From Pseudomonas aylmerensis (lineage in GTDB: Bacteria > Pseudomonadota > Gammaproteobacteria > Pseudomonadales > Pseudomonadaceae): a DNA stretch of 64,000 bases. Made by a program: the position numbers and the translations under genes. Position 1 is the stretch's first letter. Every line of letters starts with the position of its first letter. The notes beneath the pieces were generated by a model. That model saw nothing but the letters and a program-made list of their open reading frames with translations, did not search any database and was not told the DNA's origin. Shown here one piece after another: positions 7,914 to 16,325 of this stretch. The DNA lies in the NCBI RefSeq assembly GCF_001702265.1, contig NZ_MAUE01000045.1, positions 583,767-647,766 of the forward strand, read 5' to 3'.

Positions 7914-9041
7914 ATGGCTGAAGCAAAAGTACTGAGTGGCGCCGGCCTGCGTGGCCAGGTGGCCGGGCAGACCGCACTGTCGACCGTGGGCCAGGCGGGT
8001 GCCGGCCTGACCTATCGCGGCTACGACGTGCGAGAACTGGCCGCCGATGCGCAGTTTGAAGAAGTTGCCTACCTGCTGCTGTACGGCGAGTTGCCGACCA
8101 AAGCCGAGCTGGCCGCCTACAGCGCCAAGCTGGGCAAGCTGCGCGACCTGCCGCAAGCGTTGAAAGAAGTGCTGGAGCGCATCCCCGCTGACGCACACCC
8201 GATGGACGTGATGCGCACCGGTTGCTCGTTCCTGGGCAATATCGAACCCGAAAAAGACTTCAGCGTGCAGCGCGACGTGACCGATCGCCTGCTCGCCGCG
8301 TTCCCGGCGATCATGTGCTACTGGTACCGCTTCAGCCACGACGGCAAGCGCATCGACTGCGTGACCGACGAGCCAACCATTGGCGGCCACTTCCTGCACC
8401 TGCTGCACGGCAAGAAGCCGAGCGAGCTGCACGTGAAAGTCATGAACGTGTCGCTGATCCTCTACGCCGAGCACGAGTTCAACGCCTCGACCTTCACCGC
8501 CCGCGTGTGTGCCTCGACCCTGTCCGACCTGTATTCCTGCGTCACCGCCGCCATCGGCTCGCTGCGTGGCCCGCTGCACGGCGGCGCCAACGAAGCGGCG
8601 ATGGAAATGATCGAGCGCTTCGGTTCGGCCGAGGAAGCTGTCGAAGGCACCCTCGGCATGCTGGCGCGCAAGGACAAGATCATGGGCTTTGGCCACGCGA
8701 TCTACAAAGACAGCGACCCGCGTAATGAAGTGATCAAGGGCTGGTCGAAAAAACTCGCCGACGAAGTAGGCGACAAGGTGCTGTTCCCGGTGTCCGAAGC
8801 CATCGACAAGACCATGTGGGAGCAGAAAAAGTTGTTCCCGAATGCCGACTTCTACCATGCCTCGGCGTACCACTTCATGGGCATCCCGACCAAGCTATTC
8901 ACGCCGATCTTCGTGTGCTCGCGCCTCACTGGCTGGGCCGCGCACGTGTTCGAGCAGCGCGCCAACAACCGCATCATCCGTCCAAGCGCCGAGTACATCG
9001 GCGTCGAGCAGCGCAAGTTCGTGCCAATCGAACGTCGCTGA
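7914..9041 (+). CDS. prpC: 2-methylcitrate synthase
   Basis: PrpC condenses propionyl-CoA with oxaloacetate to 2-methylcitrate. The 375-residue length and the citrate-synthase-family blocks fit: GPLHGGANEAAM (substrate histidine), MGFGHAIYKDSDPR (second catalytic histidine) and the C-terminal RLTGWAAHVFEQRANNRIIRP with the citrate-binding arginine. The short length and prp context separate it from the housekeeping citrate synthase GltA, which is about 430 residues. It follows a GGAGA site. A REP palindrome separates it from acnD. Confidence 0.97.
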   Translation: MAEAKVLSGAGLRGQVAGQTALSTVGQAGAGLTYRGYDVRELAADAQFEEVAYLLLYGELPTKAELAAYSAKLGKLRDLPQALKEVLERIPADAHPMDVMRTGCSFLGNIEPEKDFSVQRDVTDRLLAAFPAIMCYWYRFSHDGKRIDCVTDEPTIGGHFLHLLHGKKPSELHVKVMNVSLILYAEHEFNASTFTARVCASTLSDLYSCVTAAIGSLRGPLHGGANEAAMEMIERFGSAEEAVEGTLGMLARKDKIMGFGHAIYKDSDPRNEVIKGWSKKLADEVGDKVLFPVSEAIDKTMWEQKKLFPNADFYHASAYHFMGIPTKLFTPIFVCSRLTGWAAHVFEQRANNRIIRPSAEYIGVEQRKFVPIERR

Positions 9042-9081
9042 GTGAGGCACCCGGCGATTCGGGAATGGGTATGAGGTCAAG

Positions 9082-9109
9082 TGTGGGAGGGGGCTTGCCC
9101 CCTCCCACA
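9082..9109. repeat. REP palindrome between prpC and acnD
   Basis: TGTGGGAGGGGGC, TT, and the exact complement (13-base arms, 2-base loop). It is a variant of the TGTGGGAGCGGGCTTGC REP found elsewhere in the window. Confidence 0.75.
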
Positions 9110-9179
9110 TTTTGATCACATTCCAATTCTGGATCTGCTTCGGTTCTTCTTTTGTAACTACCGTGACCGAGTCCTGACG

Positions 9180-11774
9180 ATGAACACTGAATTTCGCAAA
9201 CCGCTCCCCGGCAGCCGCCTGGATTTCTACGACGCCCGCGCGGCTGTCGATGCAATCAGCCCCGGTGCCTACGCCACCTTGCCCTACACCTCCCGCGTGC
9301 TTGCGGAGAACCTGGTACGCCGTTGCGACCCGGCAACTCTCAACGCCTCCCTGAGCCAATTGATCGAGCGCAAGCGCGACCTCGATTTCCCGTGGTTTCC
9401 GGCGCGTGTGGTGTGCCATGACATCCTCGGCCAGACCGCGCTGGTGGACCTCGCCGGTCTTCGCGATGCCATCGCCCTGCAAGGCGGCGACCCGGCCCAG
9501 GTCAACCCGGTGGTGCCGACTCAACTGATCGTCGATCACTCCCTGGCGGTCGAAGCCGGTGGTTTTGACCCGGACGCCTTCGAGAAAAACCGCGCCATCG
9601 AAGACCGCCGCAACGAAGACCGTTTCCACTTTATCGAGTGGACCAAAAAGGCCTTCAAGAACGTCGACGTGATCCCGCCAGGCAACGGCATCATGCACCA
9701 GATCAACCTGGAGAAAATGTCCCCGGTGATCCAGGTACGCGACGGCGTGGCCTTCCCCGACACTTGCGTCGGCACCGACAGCCATACCCCACACGTGGAT
9801 GCCCTCGGCGTGATCGCCATCGGCGTCGGCGGCCTGGAAGCCGAGAGCGTGATGCTCGGTCGCGCGTCGTGGATGCGCCTGCCGGAAATCATCGGTGTAG
9901 AGCTGACCGGCAAGCTGCTGCCGGGCATCACCGCCACCGACATGGTGCTGGCGTTGACCGAGTTCCTGCGTCAACAGAAAGTCGTCGGTGCGTGGCTGGA
10001 GTTTTTCGGCGAAGGCGCCTCGAAGCTGACCCTGGGCGACCGCGCGACCATCTCCAACATGGCGCCGGAATACGGCGCCACCGCGGCCATGTTCTATATC
10101 GATCAGCAAACCATCGCCTACCTGAAACTCACTGGCCGCGAAGACGAGCAAGTCACCCTGGTCGAGCAGTACGCTCGCCACACCGGCTTGTGGGGCGATG
10201 ATCTGAAGGGCGCGCAATACGAGCGCGGCCTGACCTTCGACCTGTCCAGCGTCGTGCGCAATATGGCCGGCCCGAGCAACCCGCACGCCCGCGTCGCTAC
10301 CCGTGACCTGGCCGCCAAAGGCATTTCCGGCCAATGGGAAGAAGTGCCGGGGCAAATGCCCGACGGCGCGGTGATCATCGCCGCCATCACCAGTTGCACC
10401 AACACCAGCAACCCGCGCAACGTGATCGCTGCCGGCCTGCTGGCGCGCAACGCCAACAAGCTCGGCTTGACGCGCAAACCGTGGGTCAAGTCGTCGCTGG
10501 CCCCGGGCTCGAAAACCGTGGCCATGTACCTGGAAGAAGCCGGCCTGGGCCATGAGCTGGAAAAGCTTGGCTTCGGCGTGGTGGCCTTCGCCTGCACCAC
10601 CTGCAACGGCATGTCCGGTGCGCTCGATCCGGTGATCCAGCAAGAGATCATCGACCGCGACCTGTACGCCACCGCCGTGCTGTCGGGCAATCGCAACTTC
10701 GACGGGCGTATCCACCCGTACGCCAAGCAAGCGTTCCTGGCTTCACCGCCGCTGGTGGTGGCGTACGCGATTGCCGGCACCATCCGTTTCGACATCGAAA
10801 AGGATGTGCTGGGCTTGGACGCCGAGGGCAAGGAAATCCGCTTGCAGGACATCTGGCCAAGCGATGAAGAAATCGACGCCGTGGTCAAGGCCTCGGTCAA
10901 GCCGGAGCAGTTCCGCGCCGTGTACATCCCGATGTTCGCCATCCACGAAGACAGCGGCCCCAAAGTGGCGCCGCTGTACGAGTGGCGCCCGCAGAGCACC
11001 TATATCCGGCGTCCGCCGTATTGGGAAGGCGCCCTGGCCGGCGCCCGTCCGCTCAAGGGCATGCGTCCGCTGGCGGTACTGCCGGACAACATCACCACCG
11101 ATCACCTGTCGCCGTCCAACGCGATCATGCTCGACAGCGCCGCCGGCGAATACCTGGCGAAGATGGGCCTGCCGGAAGTCGACTTCAACTCGTACGCGAC
11201 GCACCGTGGCGACCACCTGACCGCGCAGCGCGCGACGTTCGCCAACCCGAAACTATTCAATGAAATGGTGCAGGAGAACGGCAAGGTCAAGCAGGGTTCG
11301 CTGGCGCGTATCGAGCCGGAAGGCCAGGTCACGCGGATGTGGGAAGCCATCGAAACCTACATGGAACGCAAGCAACCGCTGATCATCATTGCCGGCGCCG
11401 ACTACGGCCAGGGCTCGTCCCGCGACTGGGCGGCCAAGGGCGTGCGCCTGGCCGGTGTGGAAGCGATTGCCGCCGAAGGCTTCGAGCGCATCCACCGCAC
11501 CAACCTGGTCGGCATGGGCGTGTTGCCGCTGGAATTCCTGCCGGGCACCGACCGCCACACCCTGCAGATCGACGGCAGCGAAACCTATGACGTGGTCGGT
11601 GAGCGCACCCCGCGTGCGCGGCTGACCCTGGTGATCAACCGCAAGAATGGCGAACGTGTCGAAGTGCCGGTGACCTGCCGCCTGGACACCGCCGAAGAAG
11701 TGTCGATCTACGAGGCGGGCGGCGTGTTGCAACGTTTTGCCCAGGACTTCCTGGAATCGGCGGCGACCGCCTGA
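9180..11774 (+). CDS. acnD: Fe/S-dependent 2-methylcitrate dehydratase
   Basis: AcnD is an aconitase-type enzyme that dehydrates 2-methylcitrate; it works together with PrpF. The 864-residue product has the three cluster cysteines expected of aconitases in SCTNTSNPRN and FACTTCNGMSGALDP, the GTDSHTPH substrate motif, and the swivel domain GADYGQGSSRDWAAKG. I start it at the ATG at 9180 (MNTEFRKPLPG); an upstream in-frame extension to 9081 would begin inside the REP and is rejected. The position between prpC and prpF, rather than beside an acnA/acnB-type neighbourhood, makes AcnD the right name. Confidence 0.96.
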   Translation: MNTEFRKPLPGSRLDFYDARAAVDAISPGAYATLPYTSRVLAENLVRRCDPATLNASLSQLIERKRDLDFPWFPARVVCHDILGQTALVDLAGLRDAIALQGGDPAQVNPVVPTQLIVDHSLAVEAGGFDPDAFEKNRAIEDRRNEDRFHFIEWTKKAFKNVDVIPPGNGIMHQINLEKMSPVIQVRDGVAFPDTCVGTDSHTPHVDALGVIAIGVGGLEAESVMLGRASWMRLPEIIGVELTGKLLPGITATDMVLALTEFLRQQKVVGAWLEFFGEGASKLTLGDRATISNMAPEYGATAAMFYIDQQTIAYLKLTGREDEQVTLVEQYARHTGLWGDDLKGAQYERGLTFDLSSVVRNMAGPSNPHARVATRDLAAKGISGQWEEVPGQMPDGAVIIAAITSCTNTSNPRNVIAAGLLARNANKLGLTRKPWVKSSLAPGSKTVAMYLEEAGLGHELEKLGFGVVAFACTTCNGMSGALDPVIQQEIIDRDLYATAVLSGNRNFDGRIHPYAKQAFLASPPLVVAYAIAGTIRFDIEKDVLGLDAEGKEIRLQDIWPSDEEIDAVVKASVKPEQFRAVYIPMFAIHEDSGPKVAPLYEWRPQSTYIRRPPYWEGALAGARPLKGMRPLAVLPDNITTDHLSPSNAIMLDSAAGEYLAKMGLPEVDFNSYATHRGDHLTAQRATFANPKLFNEMVQENGKVKQGSLARIEPEGQVTRMWEAIETYMERKQPLIIIAGADYGQGSSRDWAAKGVRLAGVEAIAAEGFERIHRTNLVGMGVLPLEFLPGTDRHTLQIDGSETYDVVGERTPRARLTLVINRKNGERVEVPVTCRLDTAEEVSIYEAGGVLQRFAQDFLESAATA

Positions 11775-11785
11775 AGAGGATAACC

Positions 11786-12976
11786 ATGGCACACGCAGCG
11801 CAAATCAAGATCCCCGCCACCTACATGCGTGGCGGCACCAGCAAGGGCGTGTTTTTCAGCCTCAAGGACCTGCCCGAAGCGGCGCAGGTGCCGGGCGCCG
11901 CACGCGATGCCTTGCTGTTACGGGTCATCGGCAGCCCCGACCCCTATGACAAACAGATCGATGGCATGGGCGGCGCCACGTCGAGCACCAGCAAGAGCGT
12001 GATCCTCGCCAAAAGCACCCGCGCCGATCACGACGTGGACTACCTGTTTGGCCAGGTCTCCATCGACAAGCCGTTTGTCGACTGGAGCGGCAATTGCGGC
12101 AACCTGTCGGCGGCAGTCGGCTCGTTCGCCATCAGCGCCGGGTTGGTCGACCCGGCGCGCGTGCCCCACAACGGCGTGGCCGTGGTGCGGGTATGGCAGG
12201 CCAATATCGGCAAGACCATCATCGCCCACGTGCCGATCACTGACGGCGCGGTGCAGGAGACCGGCGATTTCGAGCTGGATGGCGTGACCTTTCCGGCTGC
12301 CGAAGTGCAGCTGGAGTTCATCGATCCGGCGGCGGAAGAGGAGGGCGGTGGTGGCTCGATGTTCCCTACCGGCAACCTGGTCGACGACCTCGAAGTTCCG
12401 GGTATCGGCACCTTCAAGGCGACATTGATCAACGCCGGCATCCCGACGATTTTCATCAATGCCGAAGACCTCGGCTACACCGGCACCGAGCTGCAGGGTG
12501 CGATCAACAGCGACCCCAAGGCGCTGGCGATGTTCGAAACCGTGCGCGCCCATGGCGCGTTGCGCATGGGCCTGATCAAGCACCTGGACGAAGCCGCCCA
12601 GCGTCAACACACGCCGAAGGTCGCGTTTGTGGCTAAACCTGCGGATTACGTGGCGTCCAGCGGCAAGGCGATCAAGGCCGGCGATGTGGATTTGCTGGTG
12701 CGCGCACTGTCCATGGGCAAGCTGCACCACGCGATGATGGGCACCGCCGCGGTGGCGATCGGCACGGCGGCAGCGATTTCCGGCACGCTGGTCAACCTCG
12801 CTGCAGGCGGCATCGAGCGTAATGCCGTGCGCTTCGGGCATCCGTCCGGCACCTTGCGCGTCGGCGCGGAAGCGACCCAGGTGAACGGTGAGTGGGTCGT
12901 GAAAAAAGCCATCATGAGCCGCAGTGCGCGGGTATTGATGGAAGGCTGGGTACGCATTCCCGGCGACGCTTTCTAA
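11786..12976 (+). CDS. prpF: 2-methylaconitate cis-trans isomerase
   Basis: PrpF isomerises the 2-methylaconitate made by AcnD so that it can be rehydrated to 2-methylisocitrate. The 396-residue protein has the family's N-terminal block PATYMRGGTSKGVFF and GMGGATSSTSKS, and the diaminopimelate-epimerase-like central block WSGNCGNLSAAVG with the conserved cysteine. It begins 11 bases after acnD, with AAGAGGA as ribosome binding site, so the pair is translationally linked, as expected for enzymes that work only together. Confidence 0.96.
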   Translation: MAHAAQIKIPATYMRGGTSKGVFFSLKDLPEAAQVPGAARDALLLRVIGSPDPYDKQIDGMGGATSSTSKSVILAKSTRADHDVDYLFGQVSIDKPFVDWSGNCGNLSAAVGSFAISAGLVDPARVPHNGVAVVRVWQANIGKTIIAHVPITDGAVQETGDFELDGVTFPAAEVQLEFIDPAAEEEGGGGSMFPTGNLVDDLEVPGIGTFKATLINAGIPTIFINAEDLGYTGTELQGAINSDPKALAMFETVRAHGALRMGLIKHLDEAAQRQHTPKVAFVAKPADYVASSGKAIKAGDVDLLVRALSMGKLHHAMMGTAAVAIGTAAAISGTLVNLAAGGIERNAVRFGHPSGTLRVGAEATQVNGEWVVKKAIMSRSARVLMEGWVRIPGDAF

Positions 12977-12992
12977 CATCAACACCGCTCCC

Positions 12993-13089
12993 TTGTGGGA
13001 GCGGGCTTGCCCGCGATGACGGCGTGTCAGGCCACACTTGTCTGAACTGACAAACCGCTATCGCCGGCAAGCCAGCGCCTGCAAAGGGG
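12993..13089. repeat. REP pair between prpF and prpD
   Basis: A forward REP (12993-13019, TTGTGGGAGCGGGCTTGC core followed by CCGCGATGA) faces an inverted REP (about 13057-13089, CTATCGCCGGCAAGCCAGCG). The two arms are imperfect complements around a loop of about 40 bases. Confidence 0.75.
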
Positions 13090-13188
13090 GCGAGGATTTG
13101 CGTAGGACCAAGGCAGGCAATCAGACCTGCCATGACACATCAACCTGACCCTGAGGATGGAACAACCCCTAACTTTTGGAGAACTGCC

Positions 13189-14673
13189 ATGAGCGCCAAC
13201 GTCGACCAGAACAACCGCCCCGACTACGACCAGGTGTTGCAGGACATCGCCGACTACGTCCTCGATTACCGGATCGATTCCGAGGCGGCACTGGACACCG
13301 CCCGCAACTGCCTGATGGACACCCTCGGTTGCGGGCTGCTGGCCCTGCGTTTCCCCGAGTGCACCAAGCACCTGGGGCCGTTGGTCGAGGGCACGGTGGT
13401 GCCGTTCGGCGCGCGGGTGCCGGGCACGTCGTTTCGCCTCGACCCGGTCAAGGCGGCCTGGGACATCGGTTGCATCGTGCGCTGGCTCGACTACAACGAC
13501 ACCTGGCTCGCCGCCGAGTGGGGCCACCCGTCGGATAACCTCGGCGGCATCCTGGCCGTGGCCGATCACCTCTCGCAGAAACGCGTGGCCAATGGCGATG
13601 CGCCGCTGACCGTACGTGCGGTGCTGGAAGCGATGATCATGGCGCATGAGATCCAGGGCGTGATTGCCCTGGAAAACTCCTTCAACCGCGTCGGCCTTGA
13701 CCATGTGCTGCTGGTGAAAGTCGCCTCGACTGCCGTCACTGCCAAGCTGATGGGCGCCAATCGCGAACAACTGCTGGCGGCGCTGTCTCACGCCTTTGTC
13801 GATGGCCAGGCCTTGCGCACCTACCGCCATGCGCCGAACGCCGGCTCGCGCAAATCCTGGGCGGCGGGGGACGCGTCGAGCCGTGGCGTACGCCTGGCGG
13901 ACATCGCCCTGCGCGGTGAGATGGGCATCCCCGGTGTGCTGAGTGCGCCGCAGTGGGGGTTCTACGACGTGCTGTTCAGCCACACCAACAAGGACCTGGC
14001 CCTCAAGCCCGAAGACAAGCGCGCGTTCAGCCTGTCCCAGCCGTATGGCACCTATGTGATGGAGAACGTGCTGTTCAAAATCAGCTTCCCCGCCGAGTTC
14101 CACGCGCAAACCGCCTGCGAGGCGGCGGTGACCTTGCACCCGCAGGTCAAGGAGCGCCTGCACCAGATCGAACGCATCGTGATCACCACTCATGAGTCGG
14201 CGATTCGCATCATTTCCAAGGTCGGCCCACTGGCCAACGCCGCCGACCGTGACCACTGCCTGCAATACATGACCGCCGTGCCGCTGGTGTTCGGCGACCT
14301 GGTGGCCGAGCAGTACGAAGATGAATTCCATGCGGCGCACCCGATCATCGATGAGCTGCGCGACAAGATGGTCATCGTCGAAGATCCACGCTACAGCCGC
14401 GAATACCTGGAAGCCGACAAGCGCTCGATCGCCAACGCGGTGCAGGTGTTTTTCAAGGATGGCTCCAGCACCGAGCAGGTCGCGGTGGAATACCCGATCG
14501 GTCATCGTCGGCGTCGGGTGCACGGCATTCCGTTACTGGAGGACAAGTTCAAGGCCAACCTGGCCACACGCTTCACCGCGCAGCGCAGCGCCGAGATTTT
14601 TGCCTTGTGCAAAGACCAGGCACGGCTTGAAGCCACACCGGTAAACCGGTTTGTCGATTTATTCGTGATCTAG
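13189..14673 (+). CDS. prpD: 2-methylcitrate dehydratase
   Basis: PrpD is the cofactor-free 2-methylcitrate dehydratase of the MmgE/PrpD family. The 494-residue length matches the family when the ATG at 13189 (GGAG eight bases upstream) is used; an extension to 13132 is not supported. Recognisable blocks are [46 protein letters not shown]-like [20 protein letters not shown], and the C-terminal [15 protein letters not shown]. Having both AcnD/PrpF and PrpD is common in pseudomonads. Its last 36 bases are repeated at 14820-14855. Confidence 0.96.
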   Translation: MSANVDQNNRPDYDQVLQDIADYVLDYRIDSEAALDTARNCLMDTLGCGLLALRFPECTKHLGPLVEGTVVPFGARVPGTSFRLDPVKAAWDIGCIVRWLDYNDTWLAAEWGHPSDNLGGILAVADHLSQKRVANGDAPLTVRAVLEAMIMAHEIQGVIALENSFNRVGLDHVLLVKVASTAVTAKLMGANREQLLAALSHAFVDGQALRTYRHAPNAGSRKSWAAGDASSRGVRLADIALRGEMGIPGVLSAPQWGFYDVLFSHTNKDLALKPEDKRAFSLSQPYGTYVMENVLFKISFPAEFHAQTACEAAVTLHPQVKERLHQIERIVITTHESAIRIISKVGPLANAADRDHCLQYMTAVPLVFGDLVAEQYEDEFHAAHPIIDELRDKMVIVEDPRYSREYLEADKRSIANAVQVFFKDGSSTEQVAVEYPIGHRRRRVHGIPLLEDKFKANLATRFTAQRSAEIFALCKDQARLEATPVNRFVDLFVI

Positions 14674-14855
14674 CCAGCGTGTCGGCCCCGGCTTGTGTGG
14701 GAGCCGGGCTTGCCCGCGATGGCATCGCCTCGATACTTCTGGAGGACCGAGGTGAATTCATCGCAGGCAAGCCAGCTCCCACAAGGGGTCGGTGTCGTGC
14801 AGACGGGCTTGCAGGCATGCCGGTAAACCGGTTTGTCGATTTGTTCGTGATCCAG
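14638..14855 (+). repeat. Direct duplication of the prpD 3' end
   Basis: Bases 14638-14673 (the last 12 codons of prpD with the stop) recur at 14820-14855 with two mismatches, 182 bases apart. Each copy is followed 20-25 bases later by a forward REP. The second copy has no open gene before it, so it is a duplicated tail rather than a second prpD. Confidence 0.85.
14694..14783. repeat. REP pair downstream of prpD (first)
   Basis: Forward arm at 14694-14722 (GTGGGAGCCGGGCTTGCCCG core) and inverted arm at about 14759-14783 (CGCAGGCAAGCCAGCTCCC). Imperfect complements with a loop of about 35 bases. Confidence 0.8.
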
Positions 14856-14871
14856 GCAGCACCATCGATCC

Positions 14872-14964
14872 AATGTGGGAGCGGGCTTGCTCGCGAATGC
14901 GGTGGACCAGTCAGCTCATGTGGCGCTGACACACCGCCTTCGCGAGCAAGCCCGCTCCCACATT
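14872..14964. repeat. REP pair downstream of prpD (second), perfect 26-base arms
   Basis: Arms at 14872-14897 and 14939-14964 are exact complements (core GGGAGCGGGCTTGCTCGCGA). The same 26-base arms occur at 53869-53894 and 53937-53962, about 39 kb away. Confidence 0.9.
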
Positions 14965-14987
14965 TGGAGTTACGTTCGTCTCGACGC

Positions 14988-16325
14988 TTACATGCTGCCT
15001 TCCACATCATCCAGGCTGAACGTCTCGGTGTGGTCGTCATAGGAGAAGATCTCCGCATAGCGCCCCCACGCCACTACGCTTTCCAGGGTTTTTTCGACGA
15101 ATGCTTCGGTCATCGAGTCTTCCAGTTCCTGCTCGAAGCGCACCCGTGGCGCCCGGTGGCCGCTGCGCTCGAGTAAGACTTGATGAATGCGCGCGGCCAA
15201 TGGCACGTGCCGGATGAGATGCTCGGCGAACAAGGTCTTGCGTTCCTGGGTGCCGTAGTCGGCGAACAGCTTGCCGGCGTCGGTCAGGGTGATGTCGGCG
15301 CCCTTGAGTTCGGCGAAACCCAAATGCTCCAGCATCTCCGCCACCGGGAACAGGTCGTCGACTTCAAGCAAGCGCCGTTCGGCCACGGTGGGCAGGCCGG
15401 CGTGGCCGTTGTAGGGCTCGGCGGCCAGCGTTTCGATCAGGCCGGCCATCAGGTTGGTGGAAACTTCCGGCAGCAGGCTGCCCATTTTCAATTCGGGAAG
15501 GCCGCGGCTGGCATCGGCGCTGCGCCGGTCGGTCATCAGCGCGTAGATGTCGTCGACCATTTGCCGGAAGGTCGGGTCCAGCCGGTTGCGCGGGTGCGCG
15601 AACGGCACCTTGATTTCCGCGACCACCCGGCCGGGGTTGGACGACAGCACCAGGATGCGGTCGCACATCAGCACCGCCTCTTCGATGTTGTGCGTCACGA
15701 TCAGGATGGACTTGATCGGCAGCTGCTTGCCGCTCCACAAATCCAGCAAATCGGTGCGCAGGGTTTCGGCGGTGAGTACGTCCAGGGCCGAGAACGGTTC
15801 GTCCATCAACAACAGCGTCGGGTTGACCACCAGCCCGCGCGCAAATCCCACACGCTGGCGCATGCCACCGGACAACTCGCGCGGGTAGGCGTTTTCAAAC
15901 CCGTCCAGGCCGATCAGGTCGATTGCTGCCAGGGCACGCCGGCGGGTTTCCTTGCGCTCGACTTGCAAGGCTTGCAGGCCGGCTTCGACGTTTTCCAGCA
16001 CGGTCAGCCAGGGAAACAGCGCAAAGGTCTGGAACACCATGGCCACACCCTCGGCCGGGCCGTTCAGCGGCGCGCCGTTGTAGAGCACTTTGCCCGAGGA
16101 CGGCTGGATCAGGCCGGCGATGATGCGCAGCAACGTGGATTTGCCGGAGCCCGAGCGACCCAGCATGCCGACAATCTCGCCTTCGTGCAGGCTCAGGTCC
16201 ACACCGCTGAGGACCTGCAGTTCATCCTTGCCTTTGCCGAACACCCGGTTCACGTTTTTCAGCGAATAGATTTCCGGAGTGTCGGCGGTGTGTACGGTGT
16301 CGGTAGTCATCGCAGCGAATCCCAT
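14988..16325 (-). CDS. ABC transporter ATPase of the nitrate/sulfonate/taurine type with AAA-associated C-terminal domain
   Basis: A 445-residue cytoplasmic ATPase. The first 250 residues hold Walker A GRSGSGKST, signature LSGGMRQRVGFARGL, Walker B LLLMDEP and the switch histidine in VTHNIEEAV. The remaining 190 residues form the AAA-associated C-terminal domain found on some nitrate/sulfonate-type ATPases; its role is unclear. The ATG at 16325 overlaps the permease stop (TGATG); an ATG at 16310 (MTTDTVHT) is an equally plausible start, and neither has a strong ribosome binding site. No substrate-binding protein is encoded nearby, so the substrate is unknown. Confidence 0.88.
   Translation of the reverse strand: MGFAAMTTDTVHTADTPEIYSLKNVNRVFGKGKDELQVLSGVDLSLHEGEIVGMLGRSGSGKSTLLRIIAGLIQPSSGKVLYNGAPLNGPAEGVAMVFQTFALFPWLTVLENVEAGLQALQVERKETRRRALAAIDLIGLDGFENAYPRELSGGMRQRVGFARGLVVNPTLLLMDEPFSALDVLTAETLRTDLLDLWSGKQLPIKSILIVTHNIEEAVLMCDRILVLSSNPGRVVAEIKVPFAHPRNRLDPTFRQMVDDIYALMTDRRSADASRGLPELKMGSLLPEVSTNLMAGLIETLAAEPYNGHAGLPTVAERRLLEVDDLFPVAEMLEHLGFAELKGADITLTDAGKLFADYGTQERKTLFAEHLIRHVPLAARIHQVLLERSGHRAPRVRFEQELEDSMTEAFVEKTLESVVAWGRYAEIFSYDDHTETFSLDDVEGSM

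Larger units (their letters stand above)
14674..14987. other. Non-coding repeat-rich gap between prpD and the ABC transporter
   Basis: This 314-base gap between convergent genes holds a REP pair (14694-14783), the duplicated prpD tail (14820-14855) and a second REP pair (14872-14964). Short open frames through it only translate REP sequence. No gene or promoter was recognised. Confidence 0.75.

Noticed and set aside
6117-8873. Minus-strand open frame of 918 codons opposite gntR, prpB and prpC
   Set aside because: It covers three well-identified genes on the other strand and has no recognisable domain or promoter.
14694-14964. Repeat cluster considered as a CRISPR array
   Set aside because: The repeats are inverted pairs of REP type with unequal spacing, and there are no cas genes.
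14679-15176. Plus-strand frame of 165 codons after prpD
   Set aside because: Begins in the REP and duplicated-tail region and continues antisense to the ABC ATPase; it translates repeats (CGSGLARE-type strings).
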